Shown in pieces: positions 8,938-18,079 of a stretch of 64,000 nucleotides of DNA; positions within the stretch are counted from its first letter, which is position 1; every line of letters begins with the position of its first letter. The notes below the pieces were generated by a model, which was given only the letters and a program-made list of their open reading frames with translations, ran no database searches and had not been told where the DNA came from. A program made the position numbers and the translations under genes. Origin of the DNA: Aquimarina sp. AU58 (GTDB lineage Bacteria > Bacteroidota > Bacteroidia > Flavobacteriales > Flavobacteriaceae); contig NZ_OMPD01000014.1 of the NCBI RefSeq assembly GCF_900312745.1, forward strand, positions 930,001-994,000. Direction: 5' to 3'.

Positions 8938-10185
8938 ATGAGAAAACTTTTATTATTTATTCTGTTCGTCTCTGTAACTTTGGTTACGTATGCAGGCGGA
9001 TATAGAGTTAGTGTGCAAGGACAAAGAGCTGTTGCCATGGGGCATACTGGAGTAGCGGTGGTGAATAGTGCTGAGTTGGTATTCTTTAACCCTGCGGGTC
9101 TTGTGTACTTAGAAAATAAATTAAACGTAAGTGTTGGTGTAAGTGGGATTTTTACAGATGTAATATATCAAAATCGAGAATTAGGTACTTCTTCAGAAAC
9201 AGATAGTTCTGTGGGAACTCCTCTTAATTTATATGGCTCTTATAAAGTAAATGACTGGATGTCTATTGGTTTAGGAGTGTATACTCCTTTTGGTAGTGAG
9301 GTAGAGTGGCCAACAAACTGGGCTGGTTCTCATTTGGTAAATAATATTGAATTGGCAGCAATTTATATACAGCCAGTAGTTTCGTTTAAGATTTCTGATC
9401 AATTTAGTATCGGGGGAGGACCTATTTATGTTACCGGCTCTGTGAATTTTAATCGTAATGCCAGTAGAACAACAACCGATCTAGAAGGTAACCGTTCTAA
9501 TATTACGGTCGACGATTCTGGAGTTACCAATTGGGGATGGAGTATAGGTGCAATGTTTAATCCTACCGAAGATTTGCATATAGGATTTAGTTATCGTAGT
9601 GAGATTATTATGGAAGTCGAAGGAGGAGAAGCTACGTTTTCGAATTTCCCAAATTCTCCTGCAGCACCCGCTAATGGAACTACAACCTTTAATGCAGAGT
9701 TGCCATTGCCAGCAGAACTTACTCTAGGGCTTTCATACGAATATGAGAAATGGGTATTTGCATTTGACTATAACAGACAATTCTGGGATGTATATAAATC
9801 GTTGGATCTTACTTTTGGTAATGGTTCTAATTCGGTAAACCCACGTAATTATAAGAATTCTTCGGTATACCGACTTGGATTGCAGTATCAGGCAACCGAT
9901 AAGATCACTCTAAGAGCTGGATATTACCGTGATGAAACTCCGGTGCAACCAGGCTATTTTGCTCCAGAAACTCCTCGTAATGACTCTGATGGATTTACTG
10001 GTGGTTTAAGTTTTGCCGTAACATCTAAGTTAGCTATTGATGCTTCATTCTTTTACTTGAGATTTGAAGAGGTAGATGCTTCTTATGATTTTGGTACAAA
10101 CTCGACTGGTGGTACAGAATCTTTTGGAGGAACATATAAATCCAGTGCATTTGCTCCTGGACTTGGTTTAACTTATAAAATGTAA
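8938..10185 (+). CDS. OmpP1/FadL family outer-membrane transporter
   Basis: A 415-aa outer-membrane beta barrel. MRKLLLFILFVSVTLVTYAG is the signal peptide, and the mature start GYRVSVQGQRAVAMGHTGVA with FFNPAGLVYLENK is the FadL hatch/N-terminal signature (the NPAG motif). Amphipathic strands follow and the C-terminus SAFAPGLGLTYKM ends a barrel. FadL proteins take up long-chain fatty acids or other hydrophobic compounds. The 282-bp upstream stretch has no other gene. A secreted GDSL lipoprotein gene begins 5 bp downstream, which suggests that lipid hydrolysis at the surface is coupled to uptake of the released acyl chains. Confidence 0.9.
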   Translation: MRKLLLFILFVSVTLVTYAGGYRVSVQGQRAVAMGHTGVAVVNSAELVFFNPAGLVYLENKLNVSVGVSGIFTDVIYQNRELGTSSETDSSVGTPLNLYGSYKVNDWMSIGLGVYTPFGSEVEWPTNWAGSHLVNNIELAAIYIQPVVSFKISDQFSIGGGPIYVTGSVNFNRNASRTTTDLEGNRSNITVDDSGVTNWGWSIGAMFNPTEDLHIGFSYRSEIIMEVEGGEATFSNFPNSPAAPANGTTTFNAELPLPAELTLGLSYEYEKWVFAFDYNRQFWDVYKSLDLTFGNGSNSVNPRNYKNSSVYRLGLQYQATDKITLRAGYYRDETPVQPGYFAPETPRNDSDGFTGGLSFAVTSKLAIDASFFYLRFEEVDASYDFGTNSTGGTESFGGTYKSSAFAPGLGLTYKM

Positions 10186-10190
10186 TAAAG

Positions 10191-11783
10191 ATGATGAGGA
10201 AAAATATAAAATATTTAGCGATTCTTGCATTAGGAATAATAGCATGTGAACCAGAATTTGATAATCCGATTGACGAGGCAGGAACGTATACAAGTGGAGA
10301 AGCCGATTTTAGTAACTATGTAGCATTAGGAAACTCACTTACGGCTGGTTTTGCTGACGGAGCATTATATATAACAGGACAAGAAAATTCATATCCTAAT
10401 ATATTATCCAAGCAATTTGCATTTGCAGGTGGCGGTGATTTTACACAACCATTAATGTCGGATAATACAGGAGGAGCATTGCTAGGAGGAACTCAAATTT
10501 TGGATAATAGATTTGTGTTGGTTTTTGATGCAGATGGTAAACCTGTTGGTCCTTCTGTATATACAGGAGCGGCACCAACTACAGAGATATCTAGTGTCTT
10601 AGTAGGGCCTTTTAATAATATGGGAGTTCCCGGAGCAAAAAGTTTTCATTTGGGTGTGGCAGGGTATGGTAATGTAGCTGGAGTAGCTGGTGGTTTGGCA
10701 AATCCTTACTATGCGAGATTTGCTTCTTCTGCAACAGCAGCGGTGATAGGAGATGCTGTAGCTCAGAATCCTACTTTCTTTAGTTTATGGATTGGAAATA
10801 ATGATATACTTAGTTATGCTACTTCTGGTGGTGTAGGAATGGATCATAATGTAACGGGAGAACAAAACCCTGAGAATTATGGCCCTAATGATATTACAAA
10901 TAATACAACATTTGCAGGTGTTTATAGCCAATTAATTGATGCGCTTATTGCAAAAGGAGCTAAAGGAGTATTGTTAAACTTACCAAGTGTAACTTCTATA
11001 CCATTTTTTACAACGGTTCCTTATGCGCCATTAAGTCCTTTGAATCCAGATTTTGGACCACAAATACCAACGCTTAATGCAACCTATGCAGGATTAAACC
11101 TTGCGTTTGCAGGTATTGGTGTTCCAGAAAGAGCAATAGAGTTTTCTACTACCGGAGCAAGTGCCGTGGTCATTAAAGATGAATCGCTTGATGATAAAAC
11201 AGCACAATTGACTGCCGCTCTAACCCCTACATTTGGAGCAGTAAAAGCAGCCCTTTTTGGTGCACAATACGGTCAGGCAAGACAAGCTACAGCAGAAGAT
11301 TTGTTAGTACTTACCAGTTCAAGTATTATCGGAAAACTTAATGAAGCTAGGTTTGCAGAATTAGTTGGTTTAGGTTTGTCTCAGGAAGAAGCAGGGCAAT
11401 TAGCGGTTAATGGCGTTAGTTTTCCTTTAGAGGATAAGTATGTGTTAATACCTGCGGAACAAACGGCTATAGAAAATGCTCGTACAGGATTTAATGCTAC
11501 TATTGCAGGTCTTGCTACGGCTAAAGGATTAGCGTTTTATGACGCTGCAGCCGATTTAGCACAAGCTGCAAACGGAGGTATTCCTATTGATGGAGGAGTG
11601 ATTACATCAGAATTTGTTATAGGTGGTGGATTCTCATTAGATGGGGTGCACCCAACACCAAGAGCTCATGCTTTGATAACCAATGGAGTGTTAGATGCTA
11701 TTAAAGCTACTTATGGAGCTAACCTGCCAAGGGTTAATCCTGCTGATTATGGTACAGTTACCTTAAGTAATGATGTTAATTAA
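10191..11783 (+). CDS. SGNH/GDSL hydrolase family lipoprotein
   Basis: A 530-aa lipoprotein: MMRKNIKYLAILALGIIACEPE contains the lipobox ending at a Cys. Block I is VALGNSLTAGF (GNSL instead of GDSL; Ser kept, Asp replaced by Asn). GVPGAKS is block II, LWIGNNDIL carries the block III GxND, and DGVHPTPRAHAL carries the DxxH catalytic pair. All four SGNH blocks are therefore present. Likely an esterase or lipase anchored in the outer membrane. It is 5 bp behind the FadL gene and followed by a strong terminator, so the two form a unit for extracellular lipid use. Confidence 0.88.
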   Translation: MMRKNIKYLAILALGIIACEPEFDNPIDEAGTYTSGEADFSNYVALGNSLTAGFADGALYITGQENSYPNILSKQFAFAGGGDFTQPLMSDNTGGALLGGTQILDNRFVLVFDADGKPVGPSVYTGAAPTTEISSVLVGPFNNMGVPGAKSFHLGVAGYGNVAGVAGGLANPYYARFASSATAAVIGDAVAQNPTFFSLWIGNNDILSYATSGGVGMDHNVTGEQNPENYGPNDITNNTTFAGVYSQLIDALIAKGAKGVLLNLPSVTSIPFFTTVPYAPLSPLNPDFGPQIPTLNATYAGLNLAFAGIGVPERAIEFSTTGASAVVIKDESLDDKTAQLTAALTPTFGAVKAALFGAQYGQARQATAEDLLVLTSSSIIGKLNEARFAELVGLGLSQEEAGQLAVNGVSFPLEDKYVLIPAEQTAIENARTGFNATIAGLATAKGLAFYDAAADLAQAANGGIPIDGGVITSEFVIGGGFSLDGVHPTPRAHALITNGVLDAIKATYGANLPRVNPADYGTVTLSNDVN

Positions 11784-11810
11784 GAAAAATATACTAAACA
11801 ATGTTTAGGT

Positions 11811-11845
11811 AAAAGCCTGCTGTTTTTTTTCAGCAGGCTTTTTTT
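11811..11845 (+). terminator. Rho-independent terminator after the FadL-GDSL pair
   Basis: AAAAGCCTGCTG and CAGCAGGCTTTT form a 12-bp stem around a T-rich loop of 8 nt, followed by more T residues. It lies 27 bp after the GDSL stop codon. Confidence 0.9.
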
Positions 11846-11863
11846 ATTGAATGAGATAAAGTT

Positions 11864-11871
11864 TATATTTG
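11864..11871 (+). promoter_or_regulatory. -7 element directly before the 4-TM protein gene
   Basis: TATATTTG matches TAnnTTTG exactly and ends 4 nt before the ATG at 11876. If used, transcription would begin at or beside the start codon (leaderless mRNA). The -33 region is weak. Confidence 0.4.
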
Positions 11872-11875
11872 AGGT

Positions 11876-12223
11876 ATGAATTTTATACTTAAACTTATTT
11901 TAAATGCATTAGCAGTGCTTCTTCTAGCCAAGATCCTACCAGGAGTAGGAGTCGATAATTATGTTAGTGCATTAATAGTTGCGGCTGTTTTGGCAATTTT
12001 GAATACAATTGTAAAGCCTTTACTGATTATTTTAACACTACCAGCTACAATACTTACTTTGGGATTGTTTCTTTTAGTTATTAATGCAGCAATTATTTTA
12101 TTGGCAGATTATTTTATAGCTGGTTTTAGTGTAAATGGATGGTTGTGGGCGTTGATCTTTAGTGTCTTGTTATCTGTGTTTCAATCAATACTACATTCTA
12201 TTTTGAAGAAAGACAAAAGTTAA
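11876..12223 (+). CDS. Phage-holin-superfamily-IV / YvlD-like four-TM membrane protein
   Basis: A 115-aa very hydrophobic protein with four predicted membrane segments: LILNALAVLLLAKILPGV, ALIVAAVLAILNTIVKPLL, ILTLGLFLLVINAAIILLAD and WLWALIFSVLLSVFQSI. The motif NTIVKPLLIILTLPATILTLGLF is diagnostic for the chromosomal family named after 'mycobacterial 4-TMS phage holin' (YvlD in Bacillus). Despite the name these are not usually prophage genes and their function is uncertain. It sits alone between a terminator and the trigger-factor promoter; nothing phage-like is nearby. Confidence 0.82.
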   Translation: MNFILKLILNALAVLLLAKILPGVGVDNYVSALIVAAVLAILNTIVKPLLIILTLPATILTLGLFLLVINAAIILLADYFIAGFSVNGWLWALIFSVLLSVFQSILHSILKKDKS

Positions 12224-12256
12224 TGTAACGCTTGCTGTTTTTCAAGGAGTTAAAAG

Positions 12257-12287
12257 TTTGTTGTGATCTAAAAAAGTATTACTTTTG
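12257..12287 (+). promoter_or_regulatory. Promoter of the trigger factor gene
   Basis: TTTG (12257-12260), a 19-nt spacer and TACTTTTG (12280-12287) match the Bacteroidota housekeeping promoter TTTG-N19-TAnnTTTG. The tig ATG follows 31 nt later, with a leader of about 25 nt. Confidence 0.7.
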
Positions 12288-12318
12288 CAAGCCAATTTTT
12301 AGAGTAAACGTAGAGATA

Positions 12319-13641
12319 ATGAATATTTCAAAAGAGCAATTAGACGAATTAAATGCAGTGGTAACCGTAGATATCGCTAAAGAAGACTATAGTGATAAGG
12401 TCGAAAAAATCCTTAGCGATTATCGTAAAAATGCTAACATTCCTGGTTTTAGAAAAGGTCACGTTCCTATGGGACTTGTTAAAAAACAATACGGAAAAGC
12501 AGTTTTGGTAGATGAAGTAAATAAACTGTTACAAGATGCATTAAATAAATACCTTACAGAAGAAAAACTTGATGTATTAGGAAATCCATTACCAAAGGAG
12601 CAGGAAAACTTTGACTGGGATACCGATAATTACTCTTTCGAATTCGAACTTGGACTAGCTCCAAAATTTGAAGTAAAACTTAATGGTAAAAAAGCGATCA
12701 CTCACTACAAAATTGTAGCAAATGATGAGATGATCGATAATCAGATCAAAACCATCCAGAAACAATATGGAAAGCTTATATCTAAAGATGTTGTAGAGAA
12801 AGATGATTTGGTAGCTGGTTCTTTTGTTAATGAAGAAAAAGAAATTGATAATGCATTTACTGTTTCTTTAGATAAAATTAAAGGTAAAAAGAACCTTGAT
12901 AAATTTATAGGAGCAAAAGTAGGTGATGTTATCAAGCTAAAAACAAAAGGATTGTTTGCCGATGATCACGATTTGATAAGTGCTTTAAAAATAAATCATG
13001 ATGAGGCACACGATCTTAATATAGAAGTAGCTTTTACAGTTTCAGAAATAAATACTCAGGAACTTGCAGATTTAGATCAGGAGTTATTCGATAAACTATA
13101 TGGTGCAGGTGTTATAAAGTCGGTTACCGATCTGAAAGAAAAAATAAAAGAAGATGCCGAACGTCAATTCGAGCAACAGTCAGAACAACAACTACTTAAT
13201 GATATCACTGAAAATGTTTTAGAGAATACTAAATTTGATCTCCCTAATGAGTTTTTGAAGAAATGGATTAGAGCGACTGGTGAAAAGCCTTTGACAGAAG
13301 ATGAAGCAAAGGATGAATTTGAAAAAAGCGAAAAAGGATTACGTTATCAATTGATCGAAGGTAAAATAATTAATGATAATAATCTTCAGGTAACTTTTGA
13401 AGAATTGAAAGATTTTGCAAAAGAGTTAATTAAAGGTCAGATGGCTCAATTTGGGCAAAATTCTCCAGAAGATAAAGAACTAGAGGATATTGCAGCAAGA
13501 ATATTATCTAATCAAGAAGAGGTTAAAAGAATCTCTGAACAATTGATGAGTAAAAAGCTACTTAATTACTATAAAGAAAATGCAAAGCTAAAGATAAAAG
13601 AGGTTAGTTTTGATGAATTCATAAAAGAAGTTTACAAATAA
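12319..13641 (+). CDS. tig: Trigger factor, ribosome-associated chaperone / PPIase
   Basis: A 440-aa trigger factor. I start it at MNISKEQLDELNAVVTVDI (12319); the open frame extends upstream but that stretch contains the promoter. The ribosome-binding domain carries NIPGFRKGHVPMGLVKKQYG, close to the GFRxGxxP signature that contacts L23. The middle PPIase/FKBP-like domain is divergent and may be catalytically weak, as in other Bacteroidota. The C-terminal helical substrate arms (DLKEKIKEDAERQFEQQ onward) complete the protein. It lies upstream of clpP and clpX, the common tig-clpP-clpX order, but a terminator separates it from clpP. Confidence 0.95.
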   Translation: MNISKEQLDELNAVVTVDIAKEDYSDKVEKILSDYRKNANIPGFRKGHVPMGLVKKQYGKAVLVDEVNKLLQDALNKYLTEEKLDVLGNPLPKEQENFDWDTDNYSFEFELGLAPKFEVKLNGKKAITHYKIVANDEMIDNQIKTIQKQYGKLISKDVVEKDDLVAGSFVNEEKEIDNAFTVSLDKIKGKKNLDKFIGAKVGDVIKLKTKGLFADDHDLISALKINHDEAHDLNIEVAFTVSEINTQELADLDQELFDKLYGAGVIKSVTDLKEKIKEDAERQFEQQSEQQLLNDITENVLENTKFDLPNEFLKKWIRATGEKPLTEDEAKDEFEKSEKGLRYQLIEGKIINDNNLQVTFEELKDFAKELIKGQMAQFGQNSPEDKELEDIAARILSNQEEVKRISEQLMSKKLLNYYKENAKLKIKEVSFDEFIKEVYK

Positions 13642-13680
13642 TTAATGTTGTAATTTACTAAGGAATTATACTTATATTTA

Positions 13681-13715
13681 GGGCGTTAAACTATCTTTAG
13701 GTTAACGCCCTTTTT
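13681..13715 (+). terminator. Terminator between tig and clpP
   Basis: GGGCGTTAA and TTAACGCCC form a 9-bp stem with a loop of about 12 nt, followed by TTTTT. It lies 40 bp after the tig stop, so clpP probably has its own promoter. Confidence 0.82.
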
Positions 13716-13742
13716 ATCAATAAAAATTTCAGAAAAAGAAAT

Positions 13743-14417
13743 ATGGATTACGGAAAAGAATTCGAAAAATACGCTACTAAGCATCATGGTATTAATAGTA
13801 ACTATTATAACCAGATCGTTAGTAGTATGTATCCAACCGGGATGACTCCTAATATCATAGAAGAACGTCAAATGAACATTGCTATTTTTGATGTTTTCTC
13901 GAGGTTAATGATGGATCGTATTATATTTTTAGGAACCGGGATTAATGATCAGGTTGCTAATATTGTTCAGGCCCAATTGTTATTTCTCGAAAGTGTAGAT
14001 TCTTCTAAAGATATTCAGATTTATATCAATTCTCCAGGAGGAAGTGTCTATGCAGGCCTTGGTATTTATGATACAATGCAATTTATCAAACCAGATGTAG
14101 CTACTATATGTACAGGTATGGCTGCATCTATGGGAGCTGTATTATTATGTGCAGGACAAAAAGGAAAACGTTCTGGATTACCTCATAGTCGTGTTATGAT
14201 TCATCAACCATTAGGAGGTGCCCAGGGACAAGCAAGTGATATAGAAATTACTGCACGTGAGATTTTGATATTAAAAGAAGAATTATATAAAATTATTGCC
14301 AAACACTCCGGACAAACCTACGATAAAGTTTATGAGGATAGTGATAGAGATTATTGGATGAAAGCAGATAAAGCTCTAGAGTATGGAATGATTGATGAGA
14401 TTTTGACTAGAGAATGA
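13743..14417 (+). CDS. clpP: ATP-dependent Clp protease proteolytic subunit
   Basis: A 224-aa serine peptidase of the ClpP family. The catalytic triad is visible: Ser129 in [11 protein letters not shown], His154 in [11 protein letters not shown] and Asp203 in DRDYWM, with spacing equal to E. coli ClpP. The oxyanion region INSPGGSV is present. The N-terminus carries about 30 residues before the usual mature start ([20 protein letters not shown]), consistent with a processed propeptide or a flavobacterial extension. It forms the barrel chamber for degradation of ClpX-delivered substrates; clpX follows 95 bp downstream. Confidence 0.97.
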   Translation: MDYGKEFEKYATKHHGINSNYYNQIVSSMYPTGMTPNIIEERQMNIAIFDVFSRLMMDRIIFLGTGINDQVANIVQAQLLFLESVDSSKDIQIYINSPGGSVYAGLGIYDTMQFIKPDVATICTGMAASMGAVLLCAGQKGKRSGLPHSRVMIHQPLGGAQGQASDIEITAREILILKEELYKIIAKHSGQTYDKVYEDSDRDYWMKADKALEYGMIDEILTRE

Positions 14418-14512
14418 TGTAATTTTTCTTGTTTATTAGGGGATTTTTCCCTTATACTTGTATGTATATACGAAAACAAGAGAAGTTTTTATGAAAATGA
14501 AAATAAATAACT

Positions 14513-15745
14513 ATGGCTAAGGAAGATTTAGAATGCTCTTTTTGTGGAAGAAAGAAGCCTGAAACCAATTTACTTATTGCAGGGTTAGATGCCCATATTT
14601 GTGATCGATGTATTGTTCAGGCACATGGAATTGTGGTGGAAGAAGCTAAAGATGAAGAAACAGGTGAACTTAGTAGCGAATTAATGTTACGAAAGCCTAT
14701 GGCTATCAAGAAATTTTTGGATGAGTATGTAATAGGACAGGAGTTTACAAAAAAAGTAATGTCTGTAGCAGTATATAATCATTATAAACGCTTATTGCAA
14801 CCACAAACAGAAGATGATATTGAGATTCAAAAGAGTAATATCATTATGGTAGGCCAAACGGGTACGGGAAAAACATTAATGGCTAAGACCATTGCCAAAA
14901 TGCTTAACGTTCCATTAGCTATTGTAGATGCAACTGTACTTACCGAAGCAGGTTATGTGGGTGAAGATGTAGAAAGTATTCTTACACGACTACTTCAGGC
15001 TGCAGATTATAATCTTGAGAAAGCACAACGTGGTATTGTATTTATTGATGAGATAGATAAAATAGCTCGTAAAAGTGATAATCCTAGTATTACCAGAGAT
15101 GTTTCTGGAGAAGGAGTGCAACAAGCTTTACTTAAATTGTTAGAAGGCACTGTAGTAAATGTTCCGCCAAAAGGTGGACGTAAACATCCAGATCAAAAAT
15201 TTATCGAAGTAGATACCGAAAATATTCTTTTTATTGCAGGTGGCGCCTTCGATGGGATCGAAAAAATGATCCAGAAACGATTAAATATGCAGGCTGTTGG
15301 ATATAGTGCTTCTAAAAGTGAAGACGCTATAGAGAAAGATAATCTGTTACAATATATTATTCCTAGAGATTTAAAAGATTTTGGATTGATTCCTGAGATT
15401 ATTGGTAGACTTCCTGTACTTTCTTATATGAATCCTTTGGATGAGGAAACCCTTAGGTCAATTTTAACAGTTCCTAAAAATGCTATAATAAAGCAATATA
15501 AGAAGTTGTTTGAAATGGATAATATTGGTTTCTCAATTACCGATGGTGCATTAGAATATATTGTAGAAAAAGCTCTTGAGTATAGATTGGGAGCAAGGGG
15601 TCTTAGATCACTTTGCGAAGCAATTTTAACAGATGCAATGTACGAACTGCCAGAAAGTGAAGAAACAGAGTTTAGAGTAACTAAGGATTATGCCGAAAAG
15701 AAGCTGAATAAATCTACGATTAAAAAGCTTAAAGCGGTCTCCTAA
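14513..15745 (+). CDS. clpX: ATP-dependent Clp protease ATP-binding subunit ClpX
   Basis: A 410-aa AAA+ unfoldase. The N-terminal zinc-binding domain has Cys8, Cys11, Cys30 and Cys33 (CSFC and CDRC). Walker A is GQTGTGKT (114-121) and Walker B is [10 protein letters not shown]. The sensor and pore regions ([29 protein letters not shown]) are conserved. The loop that docks into ClpP reads VGY where E. coli has IGF, still a hydrophobic tripeptide. It unfolds tagged substrates and feeds them into ClpP. A strong bidirectional terminator follows. Confidence 0.97.
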   Translation: MAKEDLECSFCGRKKPETNLLIAGLDAHICDRCIVQAHGIVVEEAKDEETGELSSELMLRKPMAIKKFLDEYVIGQEFTKKVMSVAVYNHYKRLLQPQTEDDIEIQKSNIIMVGQTGTGKTLMAKTIAKMLNVPLAIVDATVLTEAGYVGEDVESILTRLLQAADYNLEKAQRGIVFIDEIDKIARKSDNPSITRDVSGEGVQQALLKLLEGTVVNVPPKGGRKHPDQKFIEVDTENILFIAGGAFDGIEKMIQKRLNMQAVGYSASKSEDAIEKDNLLQYIIPRDLKDFGLIPEIIGRLPVLSYMNPLDEETLRSILTVPKNAIIKQYKKLFEMDNIGFSITDGALEYIVEKALEYRLGARGLRSLCEAILTDAMYELPESEETEFRVTKDYAEKKLNKSTIKKLKAVS

Positions 15746-15773
15746 AGTAAAAGAAAAGAGCTTTACATAAAAA

Positions 15774-15806
15774 AACACCTTTATAAATTTATAAAGGTGT
15801 TTTTTG
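15774..15806. terminator. Bidirectional terminator between clpX and a convergent gene
   Basis: AACACCTTTATAAA and TTTATAAAGGTGTT form a 14-bp perfect inverted repeat flanked by A-tract on the left and T-tract on the right, so it can end clpX (+) and the converging minus-strand gene. Confidence 0.85.
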
Positions 15807-15830
15807 TTGGTTGATTAGTTGATAATATAT

Positions 15831-16157
15831 TTATTCTGTATATGATATTCGATCCTTATTGTTGGTAATGATATCCTCTGTGTTTTTTAATACAAGATCA
15901 CTGTTGTTAAGGTGTATTTCTAAACCATTTTGACGAATTAAAGCTTCGTAAAATGTTGCTTTAGAAATTTCACTATAGCAAGTGTCTTCTTCTAATGTGT
16001 TTTCTGTTTTTAAAGCCCTTGTAGAAGAAGAAACATCAGTAGTAGTCACATTAGCCGTTTCATTGGCATTAGTAATATGATTTTCGGTTTTGATTTCTTG
16101 TGCGTTAATTCCTATGGTTAGCAGTAATAAAGTAATGCAAGATATCGTAGTTTTCAT
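15831..16157 (-). CDS. Small exported protein of unknown function
   Basis: A 108-aa protein with a signal peptide (MKTTISCITLLLLTIGINAQ) and a polar mature part rich in Thr, Asn and Glu (NHITNANETANVTTTDVSSS). The second half contains EISKATFYEALIRQNGLEIH. I do not recognise a family. It has its own likely promoter (TAAATTTG upstream) and a CCCCAAAA motif just before the ATG. It converges on clpX across a shared terminator. Probably a real secreted protein because signal peptide, promoter and terminator agree. Confidence 0.6.
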   Translation of the reverse strand: MKTTISCITLLLLTIGINAQEIKTENHITNANETANVTTTDVSSSTRALKTENTLEEDTCYSEISKATFYEALIRQNGLEIHLNNSDLVLKNTEDIITNNKDRISYTE

Positions 16158-16195
16158 ATTTTGGGGCTTTAATATATTTAATAACTATCTGAGGA

Positions 16196-16203
16196 CAAAT
16201 TTA
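16196..16203 (-). promoter_or_regulatory. -7 element of the small exported protein gene
   Basis: Minus strand TAAATTTG matches TAnnTTTG exactly, 38 bp upstream of the ATG at 16157. No clear -33 element. Confidence 0.45.
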
Positions 16204-16315
16204 ATATGAAAATGAGAGCCTAAAAAATGATTTGATATTTTTTAGATCAAACGCTTTTTTTGAACGATGAAATACTAATTTTTTTGTTAAAAACGACAAT
16301 TCTTACATAGTTTTT

Positions 16316-16332
16316 TTACGGTTTAACCGTAA
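16316..16332. promoter_or_regulatory. Perfect palindrome, possible regulator site
   Basis: TTACGGTT-T-AACCGTAA has two 8-bp perfect arms. It lies in the 245-bp gap between the GH3 gene end and the small exported gene, about 115 bp upstream of the latter's -7 element. It has no T-tract and is too short for a terminator. A dimeric regulator site is possible. The gap holds no gene. Confidence 0.3.
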
Positions 16333-16402
16333 TAATTTATGTTTTTATTTGTGGTTTTTATGGAAAAAAGATCGATTTTGGGAAGACTTAACTATTTCTT
16401 AA

Positions 16403-17935
16403 TCAAGGAGAATAGGAACTCACATTATTTAGGGCAATTAGCTCGTCAATATAAGTTCGTTTATTAGAAAGTCTAGGAACTTTATGTTGCCCACCCAGCT
16501 TATTATTCTTTTTCAACCAATCATAGAATAGATTTTGTCTTGCAATACGTATATGAAGAATGTTAAGAGTTGTGTTGTTATATCTTTTGGCCTCATAATC
16601 ACTATTTACCTGTTGCAGATTTTGATCGAGAATATGAGTAAATTCTTTAATGTTTTCGGGATGCTTTTTAAACTCAATGATCCACTCATGTGCACCTTTT
16701 TCTCGTTCTTTCATAAAAATTGGCGCTACAGTATAATCTACAATTTCACTATTAGTGATTTTAGTTGTTTTTCTAAGCGCTTCTTCTGCATTTTCGATAA
16801 TAAGCTCTTCTCCAAAGACATTAATATGATGCTTGGTTCTTCCTGATACCTTGATCCTATATGGATCTATAGAGGTAAATCGAATAGTGTCTCCAATTTT
16901 ATAGCGCCATAATCCAGCATTAGTTGTAATGATGATTGCATAATTTTTTCCAACCTCTACTTCGCTTAACGGAATCACTTTTTCAGTTTTGGTAGCATAA
17001 GTATCCATAGGTATAAACTCATAAAAAATCCCATAGTCTAGCATCAATAGTAACTCAGAAGAATTGTTATGATCCTGGATAGCAAAGAAACCTTCAGAAG
17101 CATTATATATTTCGTAATATTTAAAAGAGTTTCTAGGTAAAATTTTGCTGTATTGATCTTTATAGGGTTCAAAACTTACTCCACCGTGAAAATATACTTC
17201 GAGATTATTCCAGATGTCGAAGATATTCTCATTTCCTGTCATTTCCAGTACTTGATTAAGTAAAACTAACATCCAGGAAGGAACACCTGCTAAACTAGTT
17301 ACATTTTCCTGAATGGTCTCATTAACAATAGCCTTCATTTTATGCTCCCAATCACTCATTAATGATACTTCGTTACTAGGAGTAGAGCTAAACTCTGCCC
17401 AAAAAGGCATATTGTCTATAATTATTGCAGATAAATCTCCAAAAGAAGTTCCGTTTTCTTTATATAATTCTTTACTACCACCTAGCCTAAGGCTTTTTCC
17501 CGTAAAAAGTTTTGATTCCTCATTATTGTTAAGGTACATACATAAGAGGTCTTTACCAGCGGCAAAATGACAATCTTCTAGTGATTCTTCACTAACAGGG
17601 ATGAATTTACTTTTAGAACTGGTAGTACCACTAGATTTTGCAAACCACTTGATAGGAGTGGGCCAAAAAATATTGTGTTCGCCTAAACGACTTCTTTCGA
17701 TTATCGATTCATAATCTTCATAAGACCGTATAGGTACTCGTTCTTTAAAAGTTTCATAATTACTTATAGTAGCAAAATCATAGCTTTTCCCAAATTCTGT
17801 ATTCTTAGCTGTTTCTAATAGCACATGCAGCAACTCAAGCTGAACCTCATTAGGATACTTAAGAAAAAGCTCCATTTGATGAAAGCGTTTTTTTAAGAAC
17901 CAGCTGGCTATAGAATTAACTAATGGGATTGGCAT
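16403..17935 (-). CDS. GH3 family acyl-acid-amido synthetase-like protein
   Basis: A 510-aa member of the GH3 fold, a branch of adenylate-forming enzymes first known from plant auxin conjugation. The phosphate-binding motif is AKSSGTTSSKSKFIPVS, the substrate/ATP motif is YEIYNASEGFFAIQD, and LWRYKIGDTIRFTSIDPYRI followed by KVSGRTKHHINVFGE is the C-terminal hinge and ATP contact. In plants these join amino acids to hormone carboxylates; the bacterial substrate is unknown. Length (about 500 aa) is normal for bacterial members. It is monocistronic on the minus strand, divergent from DUF2797. Confidence 0.85.
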   Translation of the reverse strand: MPIPLVNSIASWFLKKRFHQMELFLKYPNEVQLELLHVLLETAKNTEFGKSYDFATISNYETFKERVPIRSYEDYESIIERSRLGEHNIFWPTPIKWFAKSSGTTSSKSKFIPVSEESLEDCHFAAGKDLLCMYLNNNEESKLFTGKSLRLGGSKELYKENGTSFGDLSAIIIDNMPFWAEFSSTPSNEVSLMSDWEHKMKAIVNETIQENVTSLAGVPSWMLVLLNQVLEMTGNENIFDIWNNLEVYFHGGVSFEPYKDQYSKILPRNSFKYYEIYNASEGFFAIQDHNNSSELLLMLDYGIFYEFIPMDTYATKTEKVIPLSEVEVGKNYAIIITTNAGLWRYKIGDTIRFTSIDPYRIKVSGRTKHHINVFGEELIIENAEEALRKTTKITNSEIVDYTVAPIFMKEREKGAHEWIIEFKKHPENIKEFTHILDQNLQQVNSDYEAKRYNNTTLNILHIRIARQNLFYDWLKKNNKLGGQHKVPRLSNKRTYIDELIALNNVSSYSP

Positions 17936-18079
17936 TTTTTAATGTATATTTAGGCAGAAATAATGTACACCAATTCTTAATATAAAACCGGATACATTAT
18001 TTTTGTTGTTGTCAATTAGAAACTAAAATAATAAAAATAATCACATTCTTCTTATTAGATTATTATATAACGAAATTTT

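Noticed and set aside
11876..12223. Prophage suggested by a holin-like protein
   Set aside because: The family is chromosomal four-TM protein; no integrase, capsid or lysin gene is anywhere nearby.
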